Shown: positions 1-8,453 of the stretch, one piece after another
Position numbering within the stretch: position 1 is the stretch's first letter
Layout of the letters: each line of letters opens with the position of its first letter
Source of the DNA: Phenylobacterium sp.
Lineage (GTDB): Bacteria; Pseudomonadota; Alphaproteobacteria; Caulobacterales; Caulobacteraceae
Assembly: GCF_020253645.1 (NCBI RefSeq)
Contig: NZ_JADCBG010000028.1
Coordinates: 25,280-89,279, forward strand
Reading direction: 5' to 3'
Length of the DNA stretch: 64,000 nt
The notes under the pieces: generated by a model
Told to the model about the DNA's origin: nothing
The model's input: only the letters and a program-made list of their open reading frames with translations
Database searches by the model: none
Position numbers and translations under genes: made by a program

Positions 1-45
1 TTGCCTCGGTCGCCCTAGAGCCGGATGATCACCGGCGGAGGCGCC

Positions 46-147
46 ATGCAGCTGACCGTCCGGCCCCTGGCCATCGACACCTTCCGCGAGAACACCGTGC
101 TCCTGTCGCGGGACTGCCGGGCCCTGCGGCCCGAGCGGCTGGAGTGA
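46..147 (+). pseudogene. Truncated 5' remnant of an AMP phosphorylase gene
   Basis: The 33 codons from ATG at 46 repeat the N-terminus of the intact AMP phosphorylase at 4729, with a stop (TGA, 145-147) just where similarity ends. Over about 97 bp I count five base differences. Four are silent and one changes residue 25 (R here, Q in the intact copy). The 45 bp upstream also align with the bases before 4729, but less well. The copy is too short to encode an enzyme. Because most coding differences are synonymous, the two copies seem to have diverged as functional genes before one was cut, rather than by a recent local duplication. It marks the left boundary of the accessory segment. Confidence 0.85.
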
Positions 148-1021
148 GAGGGCTGAAGGGCGCCGGCGCGACAGATCGACGCCCGGCGAATCCTGGCGGG
201 CCGCGTCCGATAGCAATGAGCACTATGAATTCGCCATAGCTCTACCGGGCTCAGTTTGAAGGCTTGCAGCGGAGCTTCGACCTCATTCGCGCGCCTGATA
301 ACACGAGCTGACGAAGGCCAGAATGCGAGGGAGGAAAGTCAGTCAAGCTATGCCAAATCGGAATTCAATAGGGTGTGCTTTCGTCAAGAAGGACTTTGGC
401 CGTGATCCTGAAATTGTAGCGGCTTTTGGAAGTGTCTGATTTTTCGGGCTTCCGGTGGGGAAAGGCTTGGCCGTGCGGCCTTGAGATTGCTGTGGTGCCC
501 TGGCTAAAGTCTTGGTTTGTTCCGGAATGGGGACCAAATAGCCATCATTGGTAGGTATGCTCGCGGCTTTGAATTCGGAGGTCCATGCCGCGCATCGAGA
601 GCAGAGTTTCGCCTGCGGCTTCGGGGGCCCGGGATGCGATCTCGGCCATGGCGAAGGGGCTCATGCCGTCAGCTTGCTGGCGGGCATCAGGGGGCGGTCG
701 CAGATGCGCTCCATAAGGTCCGCCCGCTTCGGCTCCAGTTCGACCAGCAGGCCAGTCAAACCTAGGCCGCATTGCGGGGGTTTTGCAGGCAGATTACGCC
801 CGGGAACGATAGTCTGCGGCAGCTTTCGGGCTTGCCGCCTTTCGTCCTGAATGACCGGTCGTGGGTGGGAACCTGCCCGGCAGGTTTTGGCTTAGCAGGA
901 GCCGAAAGCGGCCATCTGATGGAGGCTAGCCTTTTCCGAAAAGGATCGGGAAACGGGAATGCTGGGTGATCTGCCCGGTTAGCTTCCCTTTTTACGACCG
1001 TAGCGTTACAAATGAAGCATT
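148..1021. other. Gene-poor left part of the accessory segment
   Basis: No convincing gene in these 874 bases. G+C is visibly lower than in the rest of the window. It contains one copy of a 35-bp direct repeat (344-378). On the minus strand a short frame ending at 661 overlaps by ATGA a 39-codon frame at 664-545, and this second frame stays open past its stop to about 366. These could be remnants of decayed genes, but I recognise no family and they may be chance. Confidence 0.5.
344..378. repeat. 35-bp direct repeat, copy 1
   Basis: This segment matches 3093-3127 at 34 of 35 positions (one G/C difference near the right end), in the same orientation. The flanks are unrelated. The two copies bracket about 2.7 kb carrying the GNAT, ATL-like and SRPBCC genes. 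In copy 2 the last codons and stop of the YHYH gene lie inside the repeat. Read on the minus strand, copy 1 also ends in a TPY-stop, so it may be a displaced 3' end of such a gene or an attachment-type repeat. Confidence 0.85.
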
Positions 1022-1537
1022 ATGACAGAAAATGACCGGCTCGTGCTTCGCCCGTACAACACAGGCGACTTCGAAGATTATCTAAAGATGGTTTCTGATC
1101 CCAATGTCGTCCGGTTTCTCGGCGGTCAACCAATGCCTGCGGAGGATGCTTGGAACAGGCTTCTACGCTATGCCGGACACTGGGCGCTCTTCGGTTTCGG
1201 GATGTTCGCTGTCTTTGAAAGGCCTACTGGTCTCTTTATCGGGGAGACCGGCGTGGCTGATTTTCATCGAGGATTGGGCGAAAACTTTGACGGGGTGGGT
1301 GAAGCCGCATGGGTTTTCACTTCTAAGTCCCAAGGTCGTGGATTTGCTTATGAAGCGGCAATGGCGGCTCTAAATTGGTACAGCAGCTGCGCTGACCGCC
1401 GACGAACCGTCTGCCTGATCGCACCTGACAATCGGCCTTCGTTGGTCCTCGCGGAGAGACTGGGTTACGTCCCGTTTGGCAACGTCGTTCACAGAGGCGG
1501 TCCGTTCGTGAAGCTAGAACGCACCTTGATCGACTAA
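1022..1537 (+). CDS. GNAT family N-acetyltransferase (RimJ/RimL type)
   Basis: A 171-residue protein with the layout of RimJ/RimL-type acetyltransferases, which move an acetyl group from acetyl-CoA to an amino group on a protein, antibiotic or small molecule. It opens with the typical LVLRPYNTGDFEDYLKMVSD and covers the whole domain. The acetyl-CoA loop is recognisable in SKSQGRGFAYEA (residues about 101-112), followed by the DNRPSLVLAERLGY segment that usually closes the fold. The substrate cannot be told. It stands alone in the accessory segment, and its codon use is less GC-rich than that of genes after 4.7 kb, which suggests acquisition. No strong ribosome binding site precedes the ATG. 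Confidence 0.85.
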   Translation: MTENDRLVLRPYNTGDFEDYLKMVSDPNVVRFLGGQPMPAEDAWNRLLRYAGHWALFGFGMFAVFERPTGLFIGETGVADFHRGLGENFDGVGEAAWVFTSKSQGRGFAYEAAMAALNWYSSCADRRRTVCLIAPDNRPSLVLAERLGYVPFGNVVHRGGPFVKLERTLID

Positions 1538-2017
1538 CCCCGCCCCCTTCTTCTAATTCTCTGCTCTAGGATGCTAGCCGTTCCCGACTAGGAACATTCA
1601 ATAGTAGAGTGCAGGCCGATTGGCTTTTCAAGACAAGAGATGGAGATGTTTTCCGAAGGCCTCTACGCGAATAGATTTTCCCGGAATTGCCGGTCAAAGA
1701 TGCAGAAACGAGAATGCCGCGGGCGACTGTAGTGACCGGATTCGAGATGTTCTCGCGATTTTTCGAACGACCACAAAGGGGTCGGTTGCTGAAGGGCAGG
1801 AATTCTTCGCAACCGGCGTCGAGCCGCTGTGCTGCTTTCGGGATCGCTCGCGGGTCCGGTTCATGGCCGAGAATGGGTGGAATTCGGAATGGCAGTTCCT
1901 GTTGCCACGCGTGGGTCTAGCTGCGGCGCAATCTGATCAAAAAGTGAACAAACTGCTCTTATTCCGCCACGATTGGTGATGCGGTAAGCCTTCGTTCGAA
2001 TCGGAGCGACCGACCCT
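1538..2017. other. Intergenic stretch without a supported gene
   Basis: These 480 bases separate the GNAT gene from the ATL-like gene. Open frames exist on both strands, but none shows a recognisable domain, a good ribosome binding site or coherent codon use. No terminator or repeat was seen. It may be decayed DNA of the accessory segment, and the promoter of the gene at 2018 should lie at its right end. Confidence 0.5.
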
Positions 2018-2518
2018 ATGGCAAAACGAAAGACCGCGCTGGAACACCTGAACAACGGGCGCGAACCGCACATCGTTCATATGATTCCGCCCGGTGCGCC
2101 CGGCTATCGTGAGGCTGATGGCGGGGCGATGGTTGTCTCTTCCCCATCGGAGGTGAACGCCATTGTGCGCACTCTCAGGCCGGGCGAGGTCGTTACGCTC
2201 GACGACCTTCGCGCTGCGATCGCCCGTCGTCATCAGGTCGCGGTGGCCTGTCCAGTTTCGACCGCGATATTCCTCAATATGTGCGCCCGTGCAGCAGAGG
2301 AGCAGCGCGCAATTGGTTTGCCTGAAAGTGAGCTTACGCCCTGGTGGCGCGTGCTAAAGAAAGGCGGCTTTCTCAACCCTAAATGCCCCGGCGGCACCGA
2401 AGCGCAGCAGGCGCTGCTGAAAGCCGAGGGCGTGCGCGTTTCGCCGCTGCGCAAAAAGCCTGCCGTTTTCGACTTTGCCGAGCGGACGCCGACCGACCCA
2501 CTGGAGCAGCGCGCATGA
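2018..2518 (+). CDS. Alkyltransferase-like (MGMT/ATL-fold) DNA-binding protein
   Basis: A 166-residue protein whose C-terminal half (about 55-140) resembles the DNA-binding domain of O6-methylguanine-DNA methyltransferases. A winged-helix-like part contains CPVSTAIFLNMCARAA, followed by PWWRVLKKGG, where true MGMTs have PCHRV, and an LLKAEGV ending. The reactive cysteine is replaced by tryptophan, as in alkyltransferase-like (ATL) proteins, which carry PWHR and flag lesions for excision repair instead of repairing them. The N-terminal 50 residues are not recognised. GGAG lies upstream of the ATG. The stop overlaps the start of the SRPBCC gene at 2515 (ATGA), so the two are translationally coupled. 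The family match is by motif only. Confidence 0.6.
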   Translation: MAKRKTALEHLNNGREPHIVHMIPPGAPGYREADGGAMVVSSPSEVNAIVRTLRPGEVVTLDDLRAAIARRHQVAVACPVSTAIFLNMCARAAEEQRAIGLPESELTPWWRVLKKGGFLNPKCPGGTEAQQALLKAEGVRVSPLRKKPAVFDFAERTPTDPLEQRA

Positions 2519-3015
2519 TCCGGAAGACCTTGCTGGCGCTTGTTGTGCTTACATTGCTTGCCCTCGGCGGACTTTATGCCTGGGGTCTGTCAATCCCCGC
2601 CACCACGAAAGCCGAGCGCGTTGTGCAATTCGCAGCGACGCCCGAACAGGTCCATGCTCGCATCAGCGACGTTCGTGGCCAACAGGAGTGGCGTAGCGAT
2701 ATCGGTAAGGTTGAAGTCAGCGGCGACGGTCAGCGATGGGCCGAGTTCCCAGACGACGGAAGCACGCTTACCTTCCGGTTGATCGAGAGCCGTCACGCAA
2801 CCACCTTCGCCATCACTTACAAGTCATCGGTTGGCTTTGAGGGACTTTGGCGCGCCGAGCTTGAGCCCAAGGGCAACGGCACACAAGGCCTGTTCGTCGA
2901 GGAGGTTACGATTCCAAATCCTCTCCTCCGCGGAATTGGTCGTCTGGCCAATCCGTCGGGTCAGCACCTCGACCTTTACCTAAAGGACCTCCGACGCGTA
3001 ACCGGATCCCAATGA
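2515..3015 (+). CDS. Membrane-anchored SRPBCC (polyketide cyclase-like) protein
   Basis: A 166-residue protein beginning with one hydrophobic segment (residues 4-24, LLALVVLTLLALGGLYAWGL) that is a membrane anchor or signal sequence. A START/SRPBCC-like domain follows: the opening strand and helix ATPEQVHARISDV, then QQEWRSDIGKVEV and alternating strands to the C-terminal amphipathic helix. SRPBCC domains make a hydrophobic ligand pocket; no ligand can be inferred. The ATG overlaps the stop of the ATL-like gene, so the pair is one unit, although I know of no functional link between the families. Confidence 0.75.
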   Translation: MIRKTLLALVVLTLLALGGLYAWGLSIPATTKAERVVQFAATPEQVHARISDVRGQQEWRSDIGKVEVSGDGQRWAEFPDDGSTLTFRLIESRHATTFAITYKSSVGFEGLWRAELEPKGNGTQGLFVEEVTIPNPLLRGIGRLANPSGQHLDLYLKDLRRVTGSQ

Positions 3016-3092
3016 TGAAGCGCGGCTGATCAAGGCAGCTATGGGGTCGGTTCCCGAACGGCAGCTTTTTTGCAGACGCGAGGCAAAGCTGC

Positions 3093-3127
3093 CAAGCTAT
3101 GCCAAATCGGAATTCAATACGGTGTGC
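3093..3127. repeat. 35-bp direct repeat, copy 2
   Basis: This is the second copy of the repeat at 344-378, with one mismatch and the same orientation. It overlaps the last codons, stop and 3' flank of the minus-strand YHYH gene. Similarity stops abruptly on both sides. Confidence 0.85.
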
Positions 3128-4311
3128 GACCCTTCCCTACGCGAATGCCGGCCAGATCCGCGGGGCAATTCGTATAGAGCCTATTGCGTCGGCTCTTGGG
3201 GATAATGTCAGCGAAACTGCCAGCGGGCTCGAAGGCAAAGAAGCGAGGAATGTACGGCCAGTCGGGTGTCAGAACGTAGTGCCAGACTTTGGCCGGGTAA
3301 TCCGACACGCGATAGGTTGCGTCGGCCTGGATCCCATTCCGTTCGTCCAGGAGCGAAAATCGTGCCTTACCGGCATTGAGCTTTGCGGCAGTGAGGCCGT
3401 GGTAATCACCGCCCGAGATGAGGGTCCGCCGAATAAGGTCGCTCTTTGCCTCCGGATCAAAGGCGTAATCCTGGACGAAAAGGCCGTCGTAGAGCCCGCT
3501 TGGCGTGAAGTCCGGGTTGGTAAGGTCCAGCGCGCGCCGCTTGCCAGACCGCAGGATGTAGCCGGAGAAAAAGAAGCTCTCTATGTCACCATTTGTCTGG
3601 GTGGCCCGGTAGTCAGTGACGGGGTAACCATCGGCGGAAAAAGCCTACAAGGAGCGCCCCAGTCTTGCCATGCCTCTTGCGCAGCAGAGCCGTGAGCATT
3701 CGCGGATAACCGTGATAGTGGAACATCCCGCTCGGCTGGACGTGTCCCGCAATCGCATCCGGAACGCCGACGATCCGCGAAACGGTCGGATGCATGACCT
3801 CGTATTCCCAGCCGGAGCATTTGTTATCAAAGGCATTGTTCGGGTCGGGAACGCCGCCGTCATACCAGGGACCCGACGGATCCAGGATCACGCCGTCGAG
3901 AGCAACCCCAAAAGGGATCATATTGAGGGCCCACGGCTCGTCGTTCGGTCCGGGAACTACCTGCCCGCGCCCGCGGTCCTGCACCTCAAGCGCATAGCCT
4001 TCCTCTCCGAGGGCGAGCCGATCATTAATCCCGAACGGATCAGCGGGATTGGGAAACAAGGACCGCGGCTCGACCACACCATTATCGGAGGGATAGCGGC
4101 CTAACGGCCCGGCGCGCCCAGTGAAGCGCAACGAACCCATGGCGTTCGTCCCGGGGGAGATGTGCTCGACCATCATCATGGTATCGAGATCCGCCGACAA
4201 GGCGCGGGCGTTACTGGCCCAGAGGAGCCCGCCTGCGACACCGGCCGAGGCAACCGCGAACGACGACAACAGCAGATTACGACGACCGATCGACACGAGC
4301 TTGCTCCTCAT
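3114..4311 (-). pseudogene. YHYH-domain exported protein, interrupted by a frameshift
   Basis: The first 224 codons from ATG at 4311 carry a Tat-like signal (GRRNLLLSSFAVASAG) and the core of a YHYH-domain protein, with FHYHGYP at residues 197-203. At a run of five A (3638-3642; T on the coding strand) the frame is lost and a stop follows within ten codons. Removing one base restores GFSADGYPVTDY and then about 170 more codons, including SDYPAKVWHYVLTPDWPYIP, to a stop at 3114. The repaired protein would have 398 residues. YHYH proteins are secreted proteins of largely unknown function. The homopolymer suggests either a recent inactivating slip, phase variation or a sequencing error. It lies downstream of, and overlaps, the lipoprotein gene at 4277-4546. 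Confidence 0.8.
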
Positions 4312-4546
4312 TGAACCGACATTCCCCAGATGAACGCTGGGTTGAGGCTAGATCTGCCGTTGTTTTGGGATTGAGGCCGCAGGCAACATCCGCTGTTGTG
4401 ATGGGCATGGTCCCATCCGAACCGGAGTTTCCGCCGGAGCCCGGGGCCGGCGCTCCCGACCCCTCGCTGGCGCAGGCGGAACAGAGGAGTGCGATCGCAA
4501 ACGCGGCAGCGCTGATCTTGCAGGCGGCGGGCCAGGTTGGCTTCAT
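4277..4546 (-). CDS. Small lipoprotein, function unknown
   Basis: An 89-residue product if translation starts at ATG 4546, which has GGGAG eight bases upstream. A GTG three codons earlier is in frame but overlaps that site. The N-terminus is a lipoprotein signal (AAFAIALLCSACASEGSG) with the lipid-bearing Cys after Ser-Ala, followed by a Gly/Ser/Pro-rich linker. The rest shows no domain. The 3' end overlaps the YHYH gene by 35 bases, so the two are probably co-transcribed and the lipoprotein may work with the exported YHYH protein. Confidence 0.6.
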   Translation of the reverse strand: MKPTWPAACKISAAAFAIALLCSACASEGSGAPAPGSGGNSGSDGTMPITTADVACGLNPKTTADLASTQRSSGECRFNEEQARVDRSS

Positions 4547-4728
4547 GTCAGGCACTCCCTCGGGCGTCGCTGGCGCGACGGTCGGTCACATGGCCTAGCG
4601 CTGGAGTGTGGAGGGATCATGTGCGTCTTCCCGGGCAAAAGAGGCGCGATGGCCCCGAGGCGCCCCCGCAGGCGCCCGGAGATTGCCCCGGTCGCTACAG
4701 AGGTCGATGATCGTCGCCGGAGACCCGC

Positions 4729-6222
4729 ATGCAACTCACCGTCCGGCCCCTGGCCATCGACACCTTCCGCGAGAACACCGTGCTCCTGTCCCGGGACTGC
4801 CAGGCCCTGCGGCCCGAACGGCTGGCGGGGGTGCGCAAGGTCGAGGTCAGCGCCGGCGGACGCACCCTGATGGCCTCGGTGGTGATCTGCGACGATCCCG
4901 CTCTGGTCGGGCCGGACGAGGCGGGGCTGACGGAACCCGCCTTCCGGCGGCTGGGGGTCCCGGCCGGGGCCGCGGTCCGGATCACGCCGGCGCCGCCGCC
5001 GAAGGGCGCCGCCGCCCTGCGCGCCAAGATCGCCGGGGAAACCCTGACCGCCGCCCAGATCGACGACGTGGTCCATGACCTGGCCGACAACCGCTGGTCG
5101 GACATCGAGATTTCGGCCTTCCTGGTGGCCTGCGCCAGCTTCATGACGGCCGAGGAGACCCTGGCCCTGACCCGTGCCATGGCCGGCGCCGGGCGGCGGC
5201 TGACCTGGAACCGGCCCCTGGTGGCGGACAAGCACTGCATCGGCGGGGTTCCCGGCAACCGCACCTCGCTGATCGTCGCGCCGGTGGCCGCGGCGCATGG
5301 CCTGATCACTCCCAAGACCTCGTCCAGGGCCATCACCTCCCCTGCCGGGACCGCCGACACCATGGAGGTCCTGGCCCGGGTGGACCTGGACGAGGACGAG
5401 ATGCGCGCCGTGGTCGAGCGCTGTGGCGGCTGCATCGTCTGGGGGGGCCGGGTGAACCTGTCGCCCGTGGACGACGTGCTGATCTCGGTGGAGCGGCCCC
5501 TGTCCCTCGACACGCCCGAGCAGATGGTGGCCTCCATCCTCTCCAAGAAGCTGGCTGCGGGCTCAACCCCCCTGCTCCTCGACCTGCCCTCTGGCCCGGG
5601 GTCGAAGATGCGCGAGCCCGGGTCGGCCCTGCGGCTGCGAAAGCTGTTCGAATTCGTCGCCGACCGGGTAGGCCTGACGGTCGACATCGTGGAGACCGAC
5701 GGCTCGCATCCGGTGGGGCGCGGGGTCGGCCCGGCCCTTGAGGCCCGCGACGTCCTGGCCGTCCTGCGCGGCGAGGCCGGGGCGCCAGCCGACCTGAGGG
5801 AGAAGTCGATCCGCCTGGCCGGGCGGCTGATCGAGCTGGACCCCGACTGCCCGGGTGGGTCGGGGGAAGCGCGGGCCCGGGAGCTGATCGGGAGCGGCGC
5901 AGCCCTCGCCAAGCTGGAGGCCATCGCCGAGGCCCAGGGCCCGTCTCCCCTGGCCGGCGGGCTGACGCCGGGACGCCTGGTGTGCGAAATCCCCGCCGCC
6001 CGGGACGGAACGGTCACGGGCGTGGACTGCCTGAGGATCGCCCGGATCGCCCGTCTGGCCGGGGCGCCGACCGACCCCGGGGCGGGGCTTGACCTCCTGA
6101 AGCGCCGGGGCGAGACCGTGCGCCAGGGCGAGCCCCTCTACCGGCTGCACGCCGAGGACCCGTCGGACTTCGCGCTGGCCTGCGAGGCGGCGGGCGAGGA
6201 CAGCGGCTTCGCCCTCGCATGA
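4729..6222 (+). CDS. AMP phosphorylase-like protein (thymidine phosphorylase family)
   Basis: A 497-residue enzyme. Residues about 1-85 form the extra N-terminal domain of the AMP phosphorylase branch. The glycosyltransferase fold follows with [14 protein letters not shown] (about 163-176) and [16 protein letters not shown], both characteristic of archaeal-type AMP phosphorylase rather than of DeoA, whose loop reads KHSTGGVGD. The family phosphorolyses nucleoside 5'-monophosphates to ribose-1,5-bisphosphate and free base. CCGGAG precedes the ATG. The stop overlaps the PRPP synthetase start (ATGA), so nucleotide breakdown is coupled to phosphoribosyl metabolism. Many databases call this simply a thymidine phosphorylase family protein. 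Its first 33 codons are duplicated at 46-147. Confidence 0.85.
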   Translation: MQLTVRPLAIDTFRENTVLLSRDCQALRPERLAGVRKVEVSAGGRTLMASVVICDDPALVGPDEAGLTEPAFRRLGVPAGAAVRITPAPPPKGAAALRAKIAGETLTAAQIDDVVHDLADNRWSDIEISAFLVACASFMTAEETLALTRAMAGAGRRLTWNRPLVADKHCIGGVPGNRTSLIVAPVAAAHGLITPKTSSRAITSPAGTADTMEVLARVDLDEDEMRAVVERCGGCIVWGGRVNLSPVDDVLISVERPLSLDTPEQMVASILSKKLAAGSTPLLLDLPSGPGSKMREPGSALRLRKLFEFVADRVGLTVDIVETDGSHPVGRGVGPALEARDVLAVLRGEAGAPADLREKSIRLAGRLIELDPDCPGGSGEARARELIGSGAALAKLEAIAEAQGPSPLAGGLTPGRLVCEIPAARDGTVTGVDCLRIARIARLAGAPTDPGAGLDLLKRRGETVRQGEPLYRLHAEDPSDFALACEAAGEDSGFALA

Positions 6223-7112
6223 GCCCGGAAGTCCACGCCTTTCCCGACGAGGCGGCGCCCGCGGGGCGCTTCGCCGACGCCCTTGGCCTGCCGCTGAATC
6301 TCATCCGACCCCACGCCTTCCCGGACGGGGAGTCGAGGCCCACCGTGACGGCGACCGCGGGGTCCGCCGCCATCCTTTACCGCAGCCTCGCCCGGCCGGA
6401 CGGCCGCCTTATGCCCCTGCTTCTGGCGGCGGACGCCCTGCGGCGGGCCGGAGCGACGCAGGTCGACCTGGTCGCGCCCTACCTGCCCTACATGCGCCAG
6501 GACCGGGTCTTTACGCCGGGCGAGCCCCTCAGCCAGGCGGTGATGGGGCGGGTGCTCAGCGAGGCCTTCGACCGCATCCTGACCCTGGAGGCCCACCTGC
6601 ACCGGACGCCTGACCTGGCGGCGGTCTTTCCGGATCGACCGGCCCGGAATGTCGGCGGCGCAGGGATTCTGGCGGCGGCCCTGGCGCGCCTGACGCCCCG
6701 GGTGGACCTCGTCGCCGGCCCGGACTCCGAGAGCCTGGCCTGGGCCTCGCAGGTCGCCTCGCACATCGCCGCCGGCCTTCTCGTCGCCCGCAAGCAGCGG
6801 CGCGGAGATCGCGACGTCAGCGTTCAGTACCCGGACGATATCCGCCTGCGGGGGGCGCACGTGGCCATCGTCGACGATATCTGTTCGAGCGGCGGCACGC
6901 TGATGGCGGCCGCCCGGGCCCTGAAGGCGGCCGGGGCGTCCAGGGTGACGTCCGCCGTCGTTCACGGCCTCCATGACGCCGACGTCGTCCGCGCCCTGAA
7001 GGCGTCGGGGATAGATCGGCTCATCGCCACGGACTCCGTCGCCGGGCCGGGGCGGCGCCTGCCAGTCGCCGGCGCCCTGGCCCTCGCCTGGCGGGAGATG
7101 GACGCGGCCTAA
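6219..7112 (+). CDS. Ribose-phosphate pyrophosphokinase (PRPP synthetase) paralogue
   Basis: A 297-residue protein of the PRPP synthetase family, which transfers diphosphate from ATP to ribose-5-phosphate. Visible motifs are the YLPYMRQDR segment (about residues 89-97), the ribose-phosphate site [14 protein letters not shown] (about 214-227) and the usual two-domain phosphoribosyltransferase layout. It is slightly shorter than the housekeeping enzyme (about 310) and lacks several of its conserved N-terminal residues, so it is probably a second, specialised copy. It is translationally coupled to the AMP phosphorylase and may act on that enzyme's phosphopentose product or recycle it. Confidence 0.85.
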   Translation: MSPEVHAFPDEAAPAGRFADALGLPLNLIRPHAFPDGESRPTVTATAGSAAILYRSLARPDGRLMPLLLAADALRRAGATQVDLVAPYLPYMRQDRVFTPGEPLSQAVMGRVLSEAFDRILTLEAHLHRTPDLAAVFPDRPARNVGGAGILAAALARLTPRVDLVAGPDSESLAWASQVASHIAAGLLVARKQRRGDRDVSVQYPDDIRLRGAHVAIVDDICSSGGTLMAAARALKAAGASRVTSAVVHGLHDADVVRALKASGIDRLIATDSVAGPGRRLPVAGALALAWREMDAA

Positions 7113-7118
7113 GCGGCC

Positions 7119-8123
7119 TCAGATCTCCAGGCAGATCTTCCCAAAGTGCTTCTGCGAGATCTGGTGGGCGAAGGCGGCGGCGATCCCGTCCAGGGGGAAG
7201 GTGGAGTCGATGACCGGTCGGATCGTCGAAACCTCCAGGGCCCGGATCATTTCCTCCTGCTCCTGGCGGGAGCCGACGGTGACGCCCTTCACGGCGACAT
7301 TCTTGGACATGATCACGGCCGTCGGCACCTCGCCGGCGAAACCCGCCAGCACGCCGATCAGCGAGACATGGCCGCCGATCCGGGTGGCCGTGACCGACTG
7401 GGCCAGGGTGCCCGCCCCGCCAATCTCGACCACCACGTCGACCCCCCGCCCGCCGGTCAGGGCCGCGGCGGCGGCGCCCCATTCCGGGGTCTGGCGGTAG
7501 TTGATCAGGTGGTCGGCGCCCAGGGCCCTCAGCTTCTCGAGCTTCTCGTCCGAGGAGGAGGTGGAGATGACGGTGGCGCCCGCCGCCTTGGCCAGCTGCA
7601 GGGCGAAGATGGAGACCCCGCCCGTGCCCTGGGTCAGGACCACGTCGCCGGGCTTGATCCGCGCCTCGACCATCAGGGCGCGCCAGGCGGTGAGGGCGGC
7701 GCAGGGCAGGGTGGCGGCCTCGGCGAAGGACCAGCCCGCAGGCATGTGGGTGAAGGCGCGGGCCGGCATGGCCACAAGCTCCGCCGCAAAGCCGTCGGCA
7801 TGGTCGCCGGGCACGCCGATCAGCCGCTCCAGCATCGGTCCGCCCGTCGCCCAGTTGGGGAAGAAGGTCGACAGGACCTTGTCGCCCGGGGCGTAGCCCG
7901 TCACCCCCTCGCCCACCGCGACCACCTCGCCGGCGCCGTCGGACATGGGAATCCGTCCGTCGGCGGCGGGCAGCATGCCGGCGACGACCGCGAAGTCATG
8001 GAAGTTCAGCGAGCTCGCGCGGACCCGCACCAGGAGCTCGCCGGAACCGGCGACGGGATCGGCCCGCTCTTCGATGACCAGCTTGTCCAGCCCTCCCGGG
8101 GCCTTCACGGCGGCGACTTTCAT
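7119..8123 (-). CDS. Zinc-independent NAD(P)-dependent alcohol dehydrogenase / quinone reductase
   Basis: A 334-residue medium-chain dehydrogenase/reductase. The N-terminal GroES-like domain contains SSLNFHDFAVVAGMLP in place of the zinc-binding Cys/His motif. The nucleotide-binding domain carries VVLTQGTGGVSIFALQLAKAAGA and the GADHLINYR segment. Absence of both catalytic and structural zinc ligands places it with quinone reductase-like members that reduce quinones or enals using NADPH. The ATG has GGGAGAGG just upstream. It converges with the PRPP synthetase gene with six bases between them. Confidence 0.85.
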   Translation of the reverse strand: MKVAAVKAPGGLDKLVIEERADPVAGSGELLVRVRASSLNFHDFAVVAGMLPAADGRIPMSDGAGEVVAVGEGVTGYAPGDKVLSTFFPNWATGGPMLERLIGVPGDHADGFAAELVAMPARAFTHMPAGWSFAEAATLPCAALTAWRALMVEARIKPGDVVLTQGTGGVSIFALQLAKAAGATVISTSSSDEKLEKLRALGADHLINYRQTPEWGAAAAALTGGRGVDVVVEIGGAGTLAQSVTATRIGGHVSLIGVLAGFAGEVPTAVIMSKNVAVKGVTVGSRQEQEEMIRALEVSTIRPVIDSTFPLDGIAAAFAHQISQKHFGKICLEI

Positions 8124-8249
8124 GGGCCTCTCCCTGACTGGCCCCCGCGGGGCCGATGTGTTCCGGCGCGCACAATGGACACTCCGGCGCGCATCGCAAG
8201 ATCACGCGACGTCAGCCCTTGCGCCCGGGCTTTGGCGGGCGTAACCGAA

Positions 8250-8385
8250 AGACGTCAAAGGGGAGTAGCCCTCCGCCATCCCCGGCGGGCCCCTGCGTCA
8301 ACACACTTGGCCGGCATGGCCATGGCGCAGGGAGAACGGTCCGTCCTTTCAGGGCGGGGGTTCGGGCGAGACCGATGGCGCTGCG
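8250..8385 (+). promoter_or_regulatory. yybP-ykoY manganese riboswitch
   Basis: Three conserved blocks of the yybP-ykoY aptamer occur in order: AAAGGGGAGTAGCC at 8257-8270, CGTCAACACACTTGG at about 8296-8310, and GGGCGAGACCGAT at about 8364-8376. GC-rich pairing segments lie between them. This class binds Mn2+ and turns on export genes. It sits about 70 bases before a TMEM165/GDT1-family Mn2+ exporter, the expected target. The bases between aptamer and start include a GC-rich hairpin (about 8384-8412) that could be the expression platform. I cannot tell whether control is at transcription or translation. Confidence 0.93.
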
Positions 8386-8453
8386 GCCCCGTTCCGTCGG
8401 GCGGGGGCTGTTGCGACCATTGGATGTCTCGCCGCCCGACCCGGAACTGATCC

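Noticed and set aside
345-664. Two short minus-strand frames overlapping by ATGA near 661
   Set aside because: The arrangement looks gene-like, but no family was recognised and the second frame is only 39 codons. They were left as possible remnants rather than genes.
3016-3092. T6 run (3066-3071) as terminator of the SRPBCC gene
   Set aside because: No convincing stem directly precedes the T run.
4729-6222. DeoA thymidine phosphorylase as the name for this gene
   Set aside because: The loop motifs and extra N-terminal domain match AMP phosphorylase better than DeoA.
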